Of a stretch of 64,000 nt of DNA, positions 35,698 through 44,517 are shown in pieces (positions within the stretch are counted from its first letter, which is position 1; each line of letters opens with the position of its first letter). The position numbers and the translations under genes were made by a program. The DNA is from an uncultured Bacteroidia bacterium (GTDB lineage Bacteria; Bacteroidota; Bacteroidia; Bacteroidales; Prolixibacteraceae), in NCBI GenBank assembly GCA_903902325.1, contig CAIUUO010000158.1, positions 22,602 through 86,601 of the forward strand, written 5' to 3'. A model generated the notes under the pieces. It saw only the letters and a list, made by a program, of their open reading frames with translations. It made no database searches and had not been told where the DNA came from.

Positions 35698-37794
35698 TTA
35701 CTTCAACCAGCGATCAAGCCAATTAAAGAATACCCTTTGCCACAAAATTCCGTTCTGCGCCTGCAGAATCCAATGGTTTTCGTCCGGGAAAAGCAGCAAC
35801 TCGGCCGGAATGTTTTTCAACCTCGCCGAATTGAAAGCTCCCATGCCTTGCGTGTAAGGAATCCTGTAATCTCTTTCCCCGTGAATCACCAGCATGGGTG
35901 TATCCCAGTTCTGGACAAGTTTGTGCGGAGAGAAGTTTTTATAGGTATTCTGGGCTACGGCATTTTTGGTATCCCAGTAGGATCCGCCATTATCCCAATT
36001 TGTGAACCACATCTCTTCTGTGGTCGAATACATGGCTTCCAGGTTAAAGATTCCGCTATGGGATATAAATGCTTTGAATCTTCCCTGGTGGATACCTGCC
36101 AGGTAATAGATGGAGTAACCGCCGTAACTGGCACCTACTGCGCCAAGTTTGTTCTTGTCGACATATGGTTCCGCCGCAAGCGTATCGATGGCAGTGAGGT
36201 AATCCTTCATGTTCTGGCCACCATAGTCGCCCGAGATCTGTTCATTCCATTCCTGCCCGAAGCCGGGTAATCCGCGACGGTTGGGCGCGATGATGATGTA
36301 ATTGTTGGCTGCCATGATTTGAAAGTTCCAGCGGTACGACCAAAACTGACTGACAGTCGACTGAGGGCCGCCTTCGCAAAACAACAGGGCAGGATATTTC
36401 TTCTTCGCATCGAAATGAGGCGGATATATGATCCAGGCACGCATCTTTTTGTTGTCGGTAGTGGTTATCCATCTGCTCTCAACTTTACCAATAGTTAACT
36501 GGTCCAGAATACCCTTGTTCACGGCAGTGAGGGGTTTGTCGAGGCCTGTCTTGGGATCGACCAGGTACAATTCTGCCGGTTGTGACATAGATACTTTTGA
36601 AGCTACAAGTTTGTCGCCAGCCGGAGCGACACTCTGGTAATTGTGAATCCCATCCGTGATTCTTGTTATTTTGCGTGAGGCAAGATCGAGTTTGAATATT
36701 TCATCCGTTGCATATATATCCGAAATAAACCAAAGGGTCTTGCTGTCGTTCGACCAAATCGGGTTTTGAATATTCTGGTCAAACCCTGCCGAAAGATCTT
36801 CTTTTTTTCCGGTAGCCAGGTCGGCAATAAATAATCTAAGCTTATCGGCTTCATACCCGTCGCGTGCCATGCTTTCCCAGGCGATTTTTTTACCATCGGG
36901 CGAGAATACAGGATCCTGATCGTAACCCATCATTCCCTCAGTGAGGTTTTTGGTTGTTCCGTTTTCCAGATTGTAGATGTAAATATCTGAATTTGTCGAG
37001 AGGGCATACTCTTTTCCAGCTTTCTTCTTGCAGGTATAGGCCAGCATTTTACCATCCGCGCTCCAGGCAATCTGTTCACTGCCACCGTTGGGTTTCAGGG
37101 GTGAGTCGTAGCGTTCACCCGGCTGAAGGTCCTTGTTGTCACTTAAGCCGCTCTCGGTGTAGGTGGCCACGAAGACATGCTGGTAGGTCCCGTCGCTCCA
37201 GGTATCCCAATGACGGTACATGATGTCGTCGTACAACCGGGCATTGGCGAGCGGAAGGTCAGGGTATTTGTCGTGCACATCCTGATCAAGCTTCACGGTT
37301 CCAATGTAAAAGATATGTTTCAGATCAGGGGCATATTTGAAACCCGAAATGCCATCTTTCACTTTTGAGATCTGAACGGGAGCTGTTCCGTCCGGATTGA
37401 TTTCCCAAAGTTGCGGATCTCCTGAAGCAGTAGAAATGTATCCGATTTTCTTGCCATCCGGGCGCCATGCAGCCTCAGATTCTTTTTCAGGCGTATCCGT
37501 GATGCGAATGCTTTGACCTCCTTCTGCAGGAACCAGGTAGAGATCCCGGTAGGATTTGTTTTCAGCTATATTGAACCAGGTAACATCGTACAAAACGGTT
37601 TTACCATCCGGAGATACCTGGGCTGAACCGATGCGGCCGAATGACCAGAGCACTTCCGGAGTCATCAGGTCACTTTTCAGATTGGGTGTTTCTGGGAGAA
37701 AATTCTTTTTGACAGGTTGCTTGTCAGTGGGACTACCAGCCAATATAACCGGAGTTGTGGACAAAAGAAAAAGAGCTAAAATGAGAGTCTTCAT
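35698..37794 (-). CDS. S9 family peptidase (DPP IV / acylaminoacyl peptidase-like)
   Basis: Protein of 698 residues with a signal peptide (1-20). The N-terminal TolB-like propeller (about 45-420; for example SGFKYAPDLKHIFY and GYDQDPVFSPDGKKIAWES) precedes an alpha/beta-hydrolase domain with Ser556 in GASYGGY, Asp642 in HGERDYRIP and His674 in DENHWI. It should cleave dipeptides or blocked residues from peptides in the periplasm. It carries a plausible promoter at 37811-37840. Confidence 0.93.
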   Translation of the reverse strand: MKTLILALFLLSTTPVILAGSPTDKQPVKKNFLPETPNLKSDLMTPEVLWSFGRIGSAQVSPDGKTVLYDVTWFNIAENKSYRDLYLVPAEGGQSIRITDTPEKESEAAWRPDGKKIGYISTASGDPQLWEINPDGTAPVQISKVKDGISGFKYAPDLKHIFYIGTVKLDQDVHDKYPDLPLANARLYDDIMYRHWDTWSDGTYQHVFVATYTESGLSDNKDLQPGERYDSPLKPNGGSEQIAWSADGKMLAYTCKKKAGKEYALSTNSDIYIYNLENGTTKNLTEGMMGYDQDPVFSPDGKKIAWESMARDGYEADKLRLFIADLATGKKEDLSAGFDQNIQNPIWSNDSKTLWFISDIYATDEIFKLDLASRKITRITDGIHNYQSVAPAGDKLVASKVSMSQPAELYLVDPKTGLDKPLTAVNKGILDQLTIGKVESRWITTTDNKKMRAWIIYPPHFDAKKKYPALLFCEGGPQSTVSQFWSYRWNFQIMAANNYIIIAPNRRGLPGFGQEWNEQISGDYGGQNMKDYLTAIDTLAAEPYVDKNKLGAVGASYGGYSIYYLAGIHQGRFKAFISHSGIFNLEAMYSTTEEMWFTNWDNGGSYWDTKNAVAQNTYKNFSPHKLVQNWDTPMLVIHGERDYRIPYTQGMGAFNSARLKNIPAELLLFPDENHWILQAQNGILWQRVFFNWLDRWLK

Positions 37795-37810
37795 TTTTTG
37801 TATTTTTTTG

Positions 37811-37840
37811 CAAATGTAACAGGTTTTGAACGGATGGAAA
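37811..37840 (-). promoter_or_regulatory. Bacteroidota-type promoter of the S9 peptidase gene
   Basis: Minus-strand reading: TTTC at -33 (37837-37840, one mismatch to TTTG), an 18-base spacer, then TACATTTG at -7 (37811-37818, exact TAnnTTTG), 17 bases upstream of the ATG. Confidence 0.55.
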
Positions 37841-37912
37841 TGATAAAATGCAGGATATGCAATAAAATACTTTTGTAACAGTTCTAAGAGGTATTTCTAT
37901 TTGAATCTCAAC

Positions 37913-38605
37913 TTAATAGTTTATCGAAAGTGGTAAATCTGTGTTCTTTCCATCGTAATCCGTGTATCGAAGGATAAAATCTGTTTGATGCTGCCCAATC
38001 AGCTTATACGGAGTGAGATTGAAGCTGATGATTCCCGGCGACCTGTAATTTTGGTGATCACCTCCAGCGTTGTGACGGAATTCGAAGACATAGGGATGGT
38101 CTGTCCCATTTCCTCCGGCATTTTTGACCAGATTGATAGCATGAACCGATCCATTCGTGAAATAGCTAAAATTGACTGTCAGGATACTATCTCCTGAAAC
38201 CCACGATTCGCGGATTGCGACGGGATCGTTGCCAATACTGTCGTTGTTTGTTGCTGTTAAACGGATGATATTTTTGAAGAGAATGTCGCGGATCCCATCG
38301 ATCCTTCCATAGAAAGTCTTTTGATTGACATCACTGATTTTTTCTTCATAAGGTGAAAAAGTGACCTGGACCCTTTGCCCGGAAGAAAGTTCAATTCCCA
38401 GGGGTATTGTGGCGACAGGGATAAGCTGGTCGCCATTATCGAGGTGAATAATATAACTGGAATCTGCTGAATTGATATATTTTCCAACTACGCCAAATGA
38501 TACCATCTGGTCACCATTGGCAAAGCGATCGCTCTCTTTGTTGCACGCACCGAGCAACAGGATGCTGGCTAAAATGGGCAGAAGATAAATTGTTGAAATC
38601 TTCAT
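37913..38605 (-). CDS. NigD-like lipoprotein
   Basis: Protein of 230 residues with a lipoprotein signal (lipobox LLGAC, Cys about 21). Two beta domains follow: an OB-like N-terminal half (YIIHLDNGDQLIPVATIPLG ... QRVQVTFSPYEEK) and a C-terminal half with VNFSYFTNGSVHAINLV and YVFEFRHNAGGD. This matches the NigD N- and C-terminal domains found in Bacteroidota surface lipoproteins. No bacteriocin gene is adjacent, so a bacteriocin-linked role is not supported. Confidence 0.8.
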   Translation of the reverse strand: MKISTIYLLPILASILLLGACNKESDRFANGDQMVSFGVVGKYINSADSSYIIHLDNGDQLIPVATIPLGIELSSGQRVQVTFSPYEEKISDVNQKTFYGRIDGIRDILFKNIIRLTATNNDSIGNDPVAIRESWVSGDSILTVNFSYFTNGSVHAINLVKNAGGNGTDHPYVFEFRHNAGGDHQNYRSPGIISFNLTPYKLIGQHQTDFILRYTDYDGKNTDLPLSINY

Positions 38606-38975
38606 GGTTGCTTAGTTATGATTATATGAGTAAGAAAGAACTGGATGGCTAAAGGTTGCGTAGAAAAACCAGCATTTACATTTATTTAAGAGAAATTATA
38701 AGTTATTAATCCCAAAATTCGGGCTATTGTGGTTGTAAACTTGAAATTTTGGGGGTTCCTGTTTCCAGGTACCGCCTTTTTTGTCATCAACTTTGTTTTG
38801 TGAATTTCATGTTCAGGAATTTTTGGATCAAAGGGATCATTTCTTTTTAAAAAGACAGTCATGCGGAAGTATACCCTTAATCTGTTAATATTTAGTGGTA
38901 ACTTCGGTGGTTTTAAACCATTTCGATCATCGTATGTCAATAATCATGTACAAGTAATCATCTAATTTCCAAATT
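38606..38975. other. Gene-free divergent gap of 370 bases
   Basis: It lies between the divergent NigD-like and YncE-like genes. An open stretch of 84 codons (38686-38940, minus) is present but has no family resemblance, poor composition and no promoter or start context, so I do not call it. Both promoters should lie here; none matches the consensus well. Confidence 0.5.
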
Positions 38976-40001
38976 ATGAATTCAAAATTTGCAGGCATTT
39001 TGGTGCTTTTCGTTGCGATGAGTTTTACCCTCACCGCCCAGACAAAAACTTCAGGGTACAAAATTGCGAACAAAGTCAGTCTGCCGGGCGAAGGCGGATG
39101 GGATTACCTCGCGGTGGATGAAACAAATGGCCGTCTTTTCGTTTCCCATGGAAATGTTGTCAATGTTGTCGATTTAAAAACCAAGACCCTTTGCGGTACC
39201 ATTGAAGACACAAAGGGTGTTCACGGCATCACATTCGCAGATGATCTTAACAAGGGGTATATCAGCGACGGCAGGGATTCCACGGTCACTGTTTTTGATC
39301 TCATGACGATGAATAAGATGGGTAAAATCAAGGTGACGGGTGCTAATCCGGATTGCATCATGTACGATAAATTTTCGCAATGCGTTTTTACTTTCAATGG
39401 GAGAAGTTCCAATGCAACGGTAATAGATGCCAAAACGCATAAGGTAAAGGCAACCATTCCTCTCGATGGAAAACCCGAATTTGCACAGACTGACGGTAAA
39501 GGGAATGTATATGTAAACATTGAAGACAAGAGTAAAATATCCGTGATTAATGCCATTACCTGCAAAGTAGAGAAAAACTGGCCGCTTGCCCCGGGTGAAG
39601 AGCCAAGCGGGCTTGCACTGGACAATGTAAATCACAGATTATTTGCCGTCTGCAGCAACAAACTGATGATGGTGATGAATGCCGAAAACGGAAAAATAGT
39701 TGCACAGCTGCCTATTGGCGACAGGTGTGACGGAGTTGCCTTTGATCCTGGAAAGAAAAGGGCTTACAGTTCCAACGGCGAGGGAACCATGACCGTTGTT
39801 CAGCAGGTGAGCAAGGATGAGTACAAGGTACTGGAGAATTTTCCGACGCAAAAAAGTGCGAGAACCATTGCTGTAGATAAGAAAACAGGCAATTTGTATT
39901 TATCAACAGCAGAATTTGAAGCGCAGGATCCTTCCTCCAAACAACGCCCTGCAGTCAAACCAAATTCATTTACAATTTTGGAGATTCAATGTCTTAAGTA
40001 A
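38976..40001 (+). CDS. YncE-like beta-propeller protein
   Basis: Exported protein of 341 residues (signal peptide 1-22, ending TAQ). It has repeated ~40-residue blades of the YVTN/YncE type (LAVDETNGRLFVSHGNVVNVVD, VYVNIEDKSKISVINAITC, LALDNVNHRLFAVCSNKLMM, IAVDKKTGNLYLSTAEFE). These periplasmic seven-bladed propellers are often found with metal or redox systems; no ligand is evident here. The stop codon overlaps the promoter of the next gene. Confidence 0.87.
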   Translation: MNSKFAGILVLFVAMSFTLTAQTKTSGYKIANKVSLPGEGGWDYLAVDETNGRLFVSHGNVVNVVDLKTKTLCGTIEDTKGVHGITFADDLNKGYISDGRDSTVTVFDLMTMNKMGKIKVTGANPDCIMYDKFSQCVFTFNGRSSNATVIDAKTHKVKATIPLDGKPEFAQTDGKGNVYVNIEDKSKISVINAITCKVEKNWPLAPGEEPSGLALDNVNHRLFAVCSNKLMMVMNAENGKIVAQLPIGDRCDGVAFDPGKKRAYSSNGEGTMTVVQQVSKDEYKVLENFPTQKSARTIAVDKKTGNLYLSTAEFEAQDPSSKQRPAVKPNSFTILEIQCLK

Positions 40002-40006
40002 ATTTG
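39977..40006 (+). promoter_or_regulatory. Near-perfect Bacteroidota promoter
   Basis: TTTG (39977-39980), an 18-base spacer and TAAATTTG (39999-40006) match the -33/-7 consensus. The -7 box overlaps the TAA stop of the YncE-like gene and serves the methyltransferase gene starting at 40034. Confidence 0.65.
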
Positions 40007-40033
40007 CATAACTTTTGATTTGAATTCTGACAA

Positions 40034-40726
40034 ATGGAGCGTGCGTTTTTAGAGACAATATTTCTTTGTGGAGTAGATTTGCTCATCCTTTTGGAGATAT
40101 ACTATCTTCAGAACTTTGGTGCCGATAAAAAAATATTGAATGTTCAAAAGAAAAAGCGCACGTTCCTTTTTATTATGATACTTGGTATACAGGTTATTCC
40201 ATTTATCTATATTTTTTCAATTGACTTTGGGCGAACTGATTATCATCTTTGGCGATGGCTCAGTTTTCCCGTCACTTTTTGCTACCTGTTTTTTATCTGG
40301 CTATTTATTAAAGCGCTTACGGATATTGGAAAGTGGTGGGCTCCCGGACAGGAACTAAAGGAAGATCTTGAATTGGTCAAATCGGGCGCTTATTTTTATG
40401 TCCGTCACCCGATGTACACAGCTTTGATTGGAATTTCCGCATGCCAGATATTCATGATTCAAAACTGGATCGCCGGTCCGGCCTCTGTGTTGCTCGTGAC
40501 CCCCTTCATCATCTATCAAATCAGAAGGGAAGAATTTCTGCTGATAAAATTCTTTGGAGATGATTACCGCGAATACATCCGTGATACAGGTATGCTTTGG
40601 CCGAAAGAAGATAAGATGCCTTTTCTCCGAAGGGTTTTACGGCAGTTAATGCATCAGATTTTGATAGGACTTGGTAAACTCTGGAAGATGGTGATCGGGT
40701 CTTTGAAAAGGAAATCGGCAGTTTAG
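40034..40726 (+). CDS. ICMT/PEMT-like membrane methyltransferase family protein
   Basis: 230 residues with four to five membrane spans. The C-terminal half carries the isoprenylcysteine carboxyl methyltransferase-like signature (LVKSGAYFYVRHPMYTALIG, then REEFLLIKFFGDDYREYI). Bacterial members methylate lipids or small molecules using SAM; the substrate is unknown. Its stop codon overlaps that of the convergent clpS gene (TTTAG read from both strands). Its own promoter lies at 39977. Confidence 0.82.
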   Translation: MERAFLETIFLCGVDLLILLEIYYLQNFGADKKILNVQKKKRTFLFIMILGIQVIPFIYIFSIDFGRTDYHLWRWLSFPVTFCYLFFIWLFIKALTDIGKWWAPGQELKEDLELVKSGAYFYVRHPMYTALIGISACQIFMIQNWIAGPASVLLVTPFIIYQIRREEFLLIKFFGDDYREYIRDTGMLWPKEDKMPFLRRVLRQLMHQILIGLGKLWKMVIGSLKRKSAV

Positions 40727-41004
40727 TGGATGGCCGCCTTTAAATCCCTGGCCGAAAGTGCCCTTCTTATTGGCAGAAGGCTCTTCTTGCTGCCTCTCTT
40801 TACTTCGCATTTCTGTTTGTAATGAACAAGATAAGTGCACTGGATAGCTTGAACACGTTCCATGTTGCAGATTTCCATCAGAGCTTCAATGACGTAATTG
40901 AAAGTATGATAGTCATCATTATATAAAACGAGAGAGCTTTCTTTCCCTGTTCCCCTGGAATCCTTTGGGTCTTTGCGGACAGACTTCTCAGTATCTTGCT
41001 TCAT
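40723..41004 (-). CDS. clpS: ATP-dependent Clp protease adaptor ClpS
   Basis: Protein of 93 residues. The ClpS core begins SLVLYNDDYHTFNYVIEAL, where Asn-Asp-Asp contact the N-degron amine, and continues to IQCTYLVHYKQKCEVKRG. It delivers N-end-rule substrates to ClpAP/ClpCP in the cytoplasm. An acidic/basic N-terminal extension of ~24 residues is present. The gene ends head-on against the methyltransferase gene with overlapping stop codons. Confidence 0.92.
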   Translation of the reverse strand: MKQDTEKSVRKDPKDSRGTGKESSLVLYNDDYHTFNYVIEALMEICNMERVQAIQCTYLVHYKQKCEVKRGSKKSLLPIRRALSARDLKAAIH

Positions 41005-41042
41005 CCCTGTTGTTTAAAGTACAGAGTACAAATTAAATAAAA

Positions 41043-42743
41043 TTATTTTCCACCTGCAAGTTTAATTGCTTCGTTCACTTTTATCCTTGCTCCGTCGAGA
41101 TAGGCGGCAATAAAAGCATCTTTAACTCCTTCGGATACCATTTGTTCCCTCAGTTTGACTGCTTCTGCATAGATTGCTAGTGCACCCACCGTGTAAATGA
41201 CGTTGTTTTTTGAGTCAGAGTATCTCTCGACAGTCATTTGTTTGCTGATTTTTGCTTTAGCTTTCCTGAAGGCAGTTGACATCAGGTCATTTTTAAAAGA
41301 ACCGATCTGAACCTTAAAGACAGGACTTCCAGCCTGGGAACTTTGAGTCGGTTTTTCAACGGGAGGTTCAACAGGTTTTGAAGCGACAATTGGAACGGCC
41401 TCTTTTTTAACGGCGGAAACAGGTGCCGGTTTCTCTGTTTTAACCTGTTTCCCTGTTGCCTTATCAAAAGTGGCTACGACTGATCCCTTCATTCCTTCCC
41501 TGATAAGCTGATCCTTCATCCTGGAAGCATCTGTAGGGTTTGTAAAACTTCCGACGGTATAAATGACATATTTTCTCTCGTCGGCGAATTTATCGATTTT
41601 CCTAAGTTTGCTCACTTTTGCATATGCTTGCTTGAATGCAGAGGACATGACCCCATTTCTAAAGGCGCCGATCTGGACCTTGTAAACTATCGCATCAGAC
41701 TGGATGATTTTTGCCGTGGCAGGAGGAGGAACCACCGTTTTTTCGGGTTCACTTCTTACAGAATCCTTTTTAACCTCTAATGTGGGAGGTGTCTCAACGA
41801 TTTTTTCTGCTTTCTTCCTGCTTTCGTTCAACTTGTTTTCTCTTTCCTGGATGGTTGCGTTGTATTCCAATGCGATTTTTTCACCTGCTTTCTCCCAATA
41901 CGCTGATTCCTTCACTCTGGACTGATCCAGGAGTTTTTCCCTGTCATGCATAAGTTGATAGGATTTTTGTTCGCAATCCACAATTTGCTGAACCATCCCC
42001 AAACGGGTATCAACCCTGGCAATTTTATCGTGTTCTTTTCTAAGTGAATCAGTTAACGCAATCAGGGAATCGTTTTTCCCTGTACACATCCAGGCCTTGG
42101 TAAAAAGGATTTTACTTGCTTCGCTCTTAAAATCTTCAATTGAGTGATAAGCCAGATCCTCATTTACCTGAAAATTGAACCAGGCCTTTTTGAGCGCTTC
42201 GGGAATGGGAAATATCTTTTCGTCAATTTTCGGCGGAGGCTTCAGGATTGTGTCGCCAAAAAGGCCGGTATCGGATGCTTTCTTTGGAGTGAAGGGGTTC
42301 TGCTTTTGCTCACAAAGGCTGACATAATAATCAAATCTCAACGACTTTTTTTCTTGTTTGCTTCCGATTTTATCGAACCTGTCATAAAAATCTTTGGCTT
42401 CCTGCCACTGTCCCAATGCCTGGAAATAATTCCCGAGGTAGAAATTGGCATTGGCCGGAGTTTTATCCACAACTGAGTTGAGGAGAGCTTCCTTGGCAGC
42501 TGTCTCGAAAATATTGTTTTTGATCAGACAAACGCCATAATAATAGTTGTACATGGCATTGTCAGGGTAACTCTGTGCCAGCTTTGCAAAGACAGGAAGC
42601 GCCTTTTCATAGTCTCCCTGTTGGAAATAGTCGATGCCAAGCGTTTCTTTCCCAACGGTTTGTTGACCGTTTGTATGCTGAAAGAAAATCAAAATGAATA
42701 CGACGAATACCAAGATTCGTTTTGAAAGCTGAGCTATGTTCAT
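41043..42743 (-). CDS. TPR protein with two SPOR-like domains
   Basis: Exported protein of 566 residues (signal peptide about 1-26). The N-terminal ~120 residues are TPR (IDYFQQGDYEKALPVFAKLA, YYYGVCLIKNN). The middle is charged and coiled-coil rich (about 240-310). Two SPOR-like repeats close the protein, at about 345-425 (VYKVQIGAFRNGVMSSAF) and 470-550 (VFKVQIGSFKNDLMSTAF), joined by a Pro/Lys-rich linker. SPOR domains bind glycan strands of peptidoglycan lacking stem peptides, so a cell-wall-bound scaffold is likely. The gene is divergent from bcp. Confidence 0.85.
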   Translation of the reverse strand: MNIAQLSKRILVFVVFILIFFQHTNGQQTVGKETLGIDYFQQGDYEKALPVFAKLAQSYPDNAMYNYYYGVCLIKNNIFETAAKEALLNSVVDKTPANANFYLGNYFQALGQWQEAKDFYDRFDKIGSKQEKKSLRFDYYVSLCEQKQNPFTPKKASDTGLFGDTILKPPPKIDEKIFPIPEALKKAWFNFQVNEDLAYHSIEDFKSEASKILFTKAWMCTGKNDSLIALTDSLRKEHDKIARVDTRLGMVQQIVDCEQKSYQLMHDREKLLDQSRVKESAYWEKAGEKIALEYNATIQERENKLNESRKKAEKIVETPPTLEVKKDSVRSEPEKTVVPPPATAKIIQSDAIVYKVQIGAFRNGVMSSAFKQAYAKVSKLRKIDKFADERKYVIYTVGSFTNPTDASRMKDQLIREGMKGSVVATFDKATGKQVKTEKPAPVSAVKKEAVPIVASKPVEPPVEKPTQSSQAGSPVFKVQIGSFKNDLMSTAFRKAKAKISKQMTVERYSDSKNNVIYTVGALAIYAEAVKLREQMVSEGVKDAFIAAYLDGARIKVNEAIKLAGGK

Positions 42744-42778
42744 ACAGTTTTATCTATGCAAATTCCGATCTAAAAATA

Positions 42779-42810
42779 CAAATTTAACCCATTTGTCATA
42801 TGTTGACAGA
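42779..42810 (-). promoter_or_regulatory. Candidate promoter of the double-SPOR gene
   Basis: The minus strand reads TAAATTTG (42779-42786, exact -7) with a weak TCTG at -33 after a 20-base spacer, 36 bases upstream of the ATG. Confidence 0.45.
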
Positions 42811-42835
42811 TTAATTGAATTTTTAACCTCATGCA

Positions 42836-42867
42836 TTTCGGAAAGTGGTCGGATTCACGTAAATTTG
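42836..42867 (+). promoter_or_regulatory. Promoter of bcp; fixes its start
   Basis: TTTC (42836-42839), a 20-base spacer, then TAAATTTG (42860-42867). Transcription would begin near 42874, so the in-frame ATG at 42831 cannot be the bcp start and the ATG at 42882 is preferred. Confidence 0.6.
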
Positions 42868-42881
42868 TAATGTATACTAAA

Positions 42882-43361
42882 ATGGAATTCAACATGGAAC
42901 AATTGATAGAAGGTGTTGCTGCTCCGGCATTTGAAGGAAAGACCCAGGATGGTCGTATCATTTCGCTCAGCGATTTTAAAGGTAAAAAGCTGATTCTTTA
43001 CTTTTACCCGAAGGACAATACACCTGGTTGCACGGCAGAGGCATGCGACTTGAGTGAAAATTACGATTTCTGGTTGTCAAAGGGGGTGGATGTGGTTGGA
43101 GTTAGCCCTGACAGTTCAGTTTCCCACCAGAAATTTATTGATAAATATGGACTGCGTTTTAACCTGATCGCAGATACAGAGAAGAAAATCCTGCAGGACT
43201 ATGGTGTATGGGGAGAAAAGATGAATTACGGGAAGAGTTATATGGGAGTCATCCGGACCACTTTCCTGATCAATGAAAATGGTGTCATTGAAAAAATATT
43301 TAAGAAGGTGGATACAAAAAACCACACCGAACAAATCGCTAAAGAATTGAATATTAAATAA
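42882..43361 (+). CDS. bcp: Thiol peroxidase of the Bcp/PrxQ type
   Basis: 159 residues from the ATG at 42882 ([11 protein letters not shown]; an ATG at 42894 is also possible). Bcp motifs: peroxidatic Cys in [14 protein letters not shown], with the resolving Cys five residues later, and Arg in [12 protein letters not shown]. Thioredoxin-dependent reduction of hydroperoxides in the cytoplasm. It ends 8 bases before recA, so the two are probably co-transcribed, pairing oxidative defence with DNA repair. Confidence 0.92.
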   Translation: MEFNMEQLIEGVAAPAFEGKTQDGRIISLSDFKGKKLILYFYPKDNTPGCTAEACDLSENYDFWLSKGVDVVGVSPDSSVSHQKFIDKYGLRFNLIADTEKKILQDYGVWGEKMNYGKSYMGVIRTTFLINENGVIEKIFKKVDTKNHTEQIAKELNIK

Positions 43362-43369
43362 TCTTGAAA

Positions 43370-44410
43370 ATGGCTAAAGAAGATGTGAAGGCTGCAGGCG
43401 CAGACAAGTTGGTTAACCTTGAGAAATTGAAAGCTTTACAGCTGACGATGGACAAGATTGAAAAAAGTTACGGGAAAGGCTCCATCATGCGCTTGGGGGA
43501 CAAACCTGTGGATGATGTGGCAGCTATCAGTTCCGGCTCAATTGCGCTGGATCTTGCCCTTGGAATCGGTGGATATCCCAAAGGCAGGGTAATTGAAATA
43601 TTCGGACCTGAATCTTCAGGGAAGACGACCCTTGCGATTCATGCCATTGCAGAATCGCAGAAGCAAGGCGGAATTGCTGCCATTATTGACGCTGAGCACG
43701 CGTTTGATACAGCCTATGCCACCAAATTGGGTGTCAACATCAACGAGTTGCTGATCTCCCAGCCTGATAACGGAGAGCAGGCGCTTGAAATTGCTGATAA
43801 CCTGATCCGGTCAGGTGCCATCGATATTATCGTCATCGACTCCGTAGCGGCATTAACACCCAAGGCGGAAATTGAAGGCGAAATGGGTGATTCAAAAATG
43901 GGATTGCAAGCAAGACTGATGTCGCAGGCGCTCCGGAAACTGACAGCCAGTATTAGTAAAACAAAGACCTGTGTCATTTTTATTAATCAGTTGCGCGAAA
44001 AAATCGGTGTAATGTTTGGTAACCCTGAAACTACCACTGGTGGCAACGCATTGAAATTTTACGCCTCAGTCAGGGTGGATATCCGGAAAATCGGACAGTT
44101 AAAAGATGGTGAAGATGTTCAAGGAAACCATACCCGTGTAAAGATTGTCAAGAATAAAATTGCACCACCGTTTCGCAAGGCAGAATTTGATATCATTTTT
44201 GGTGAGGGTATTTCCAAAACCGGAGAGATCATTGATCTGGGCGTTGAATTGAATATCATCAAGAAGAGCGGTTCATGGTTCAGTTACGGGGAGACCAAAC
44301 TCGGACAGGGACGTGAAGGTGTCAAGGCATTGTTAATTGACAATCCGGAGCTGGCTGATGAGATTGAAAAGAAGATCATTGCAAACTACTCGCCATCCAT
44401 CGAAAAATAA
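43370..44410 (+). CDS. recA: Recombinase RecA
   Basis: 346 residues from the ATG at 43370; a start two codons earlier (43364) is less likely. Motifs: [18 protein letters not shown], Walker [42 protein letters not shown], and loop L2 with [19 protein letters not shown]. It catalyses strand exchange and LexA-type co-protease activity in recombination and repair. A terminator follows at 44436. Confidence 0.98.
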   Translation: MAKEDVKAAGADKLVNLEKLKALQLTMDKIEKSYGKGSIMRLGDKPVDDVAAISSGSIALDLALGIGGYPKGRVIEIFGPESSGKTTLAIHAIAESQKQGGIAAIIDAEHAFDTAYATKLGVNINELLISQPDNGEQALEIADNLIRSGAIDIIVIDSVAALTPKAEIEGEMGDSKMGLQARLMSQALRKLTASISKTKTCVIFINQLREKIGVMFGNPETTTGGNALKFYASVRVDIRKIGQLKDGEDVQGNHTRVKIVKNKIAPPFRKAEFDIIFGEGISKTGEIIDLGVELNIIKKSGSWFSYGETKLGQGREGVKALLIDNPELADEIEKKIIANYSPSIEK

Positions 44411-44435
44411 AATTAACGTAAAATAAACACGAAAT

Positions 44436-44471
44436 CTGGACCGAAAGAGCCTCGGTTCAGATTTTTTTTTT
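44436..44471 (+). terminator. Terminator after recA
   Basis: Stem CTGGACCGA / TCGGTTCAG (one wobble) with a 7-base loop, then ten T at 44462-44471. It lies between recA and thrA. No leader peptide rich in Thr/Ile codons is seen before it, so I favour a recA terminator over a thr attenuator. Confidence 0.85.
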
Positions 44472-44517
44472 AACATTTGCGGTCGGGCTGATCTGATAAA
44501 CTGTAATTGAAATAAGA

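Noticed and set aside
35647..36270. 207-codon plus-strand frame
   Set aside because: Antisense shadow of the S9 peptidase gene, which has complete catalytic motifs.
38686..38940. 84-codon open frame on the minus strand
   Set aside because: No recognisable motif, unusual composition, no start context and a position in a divergent promoter gap.
44436..44517. Threonine attenuator upstream of thrA
   Set aside because: No leader peptide with Thr/Ile codons and no alternative anti-terminator pairing was found; the hairpin fits a recA terminator.
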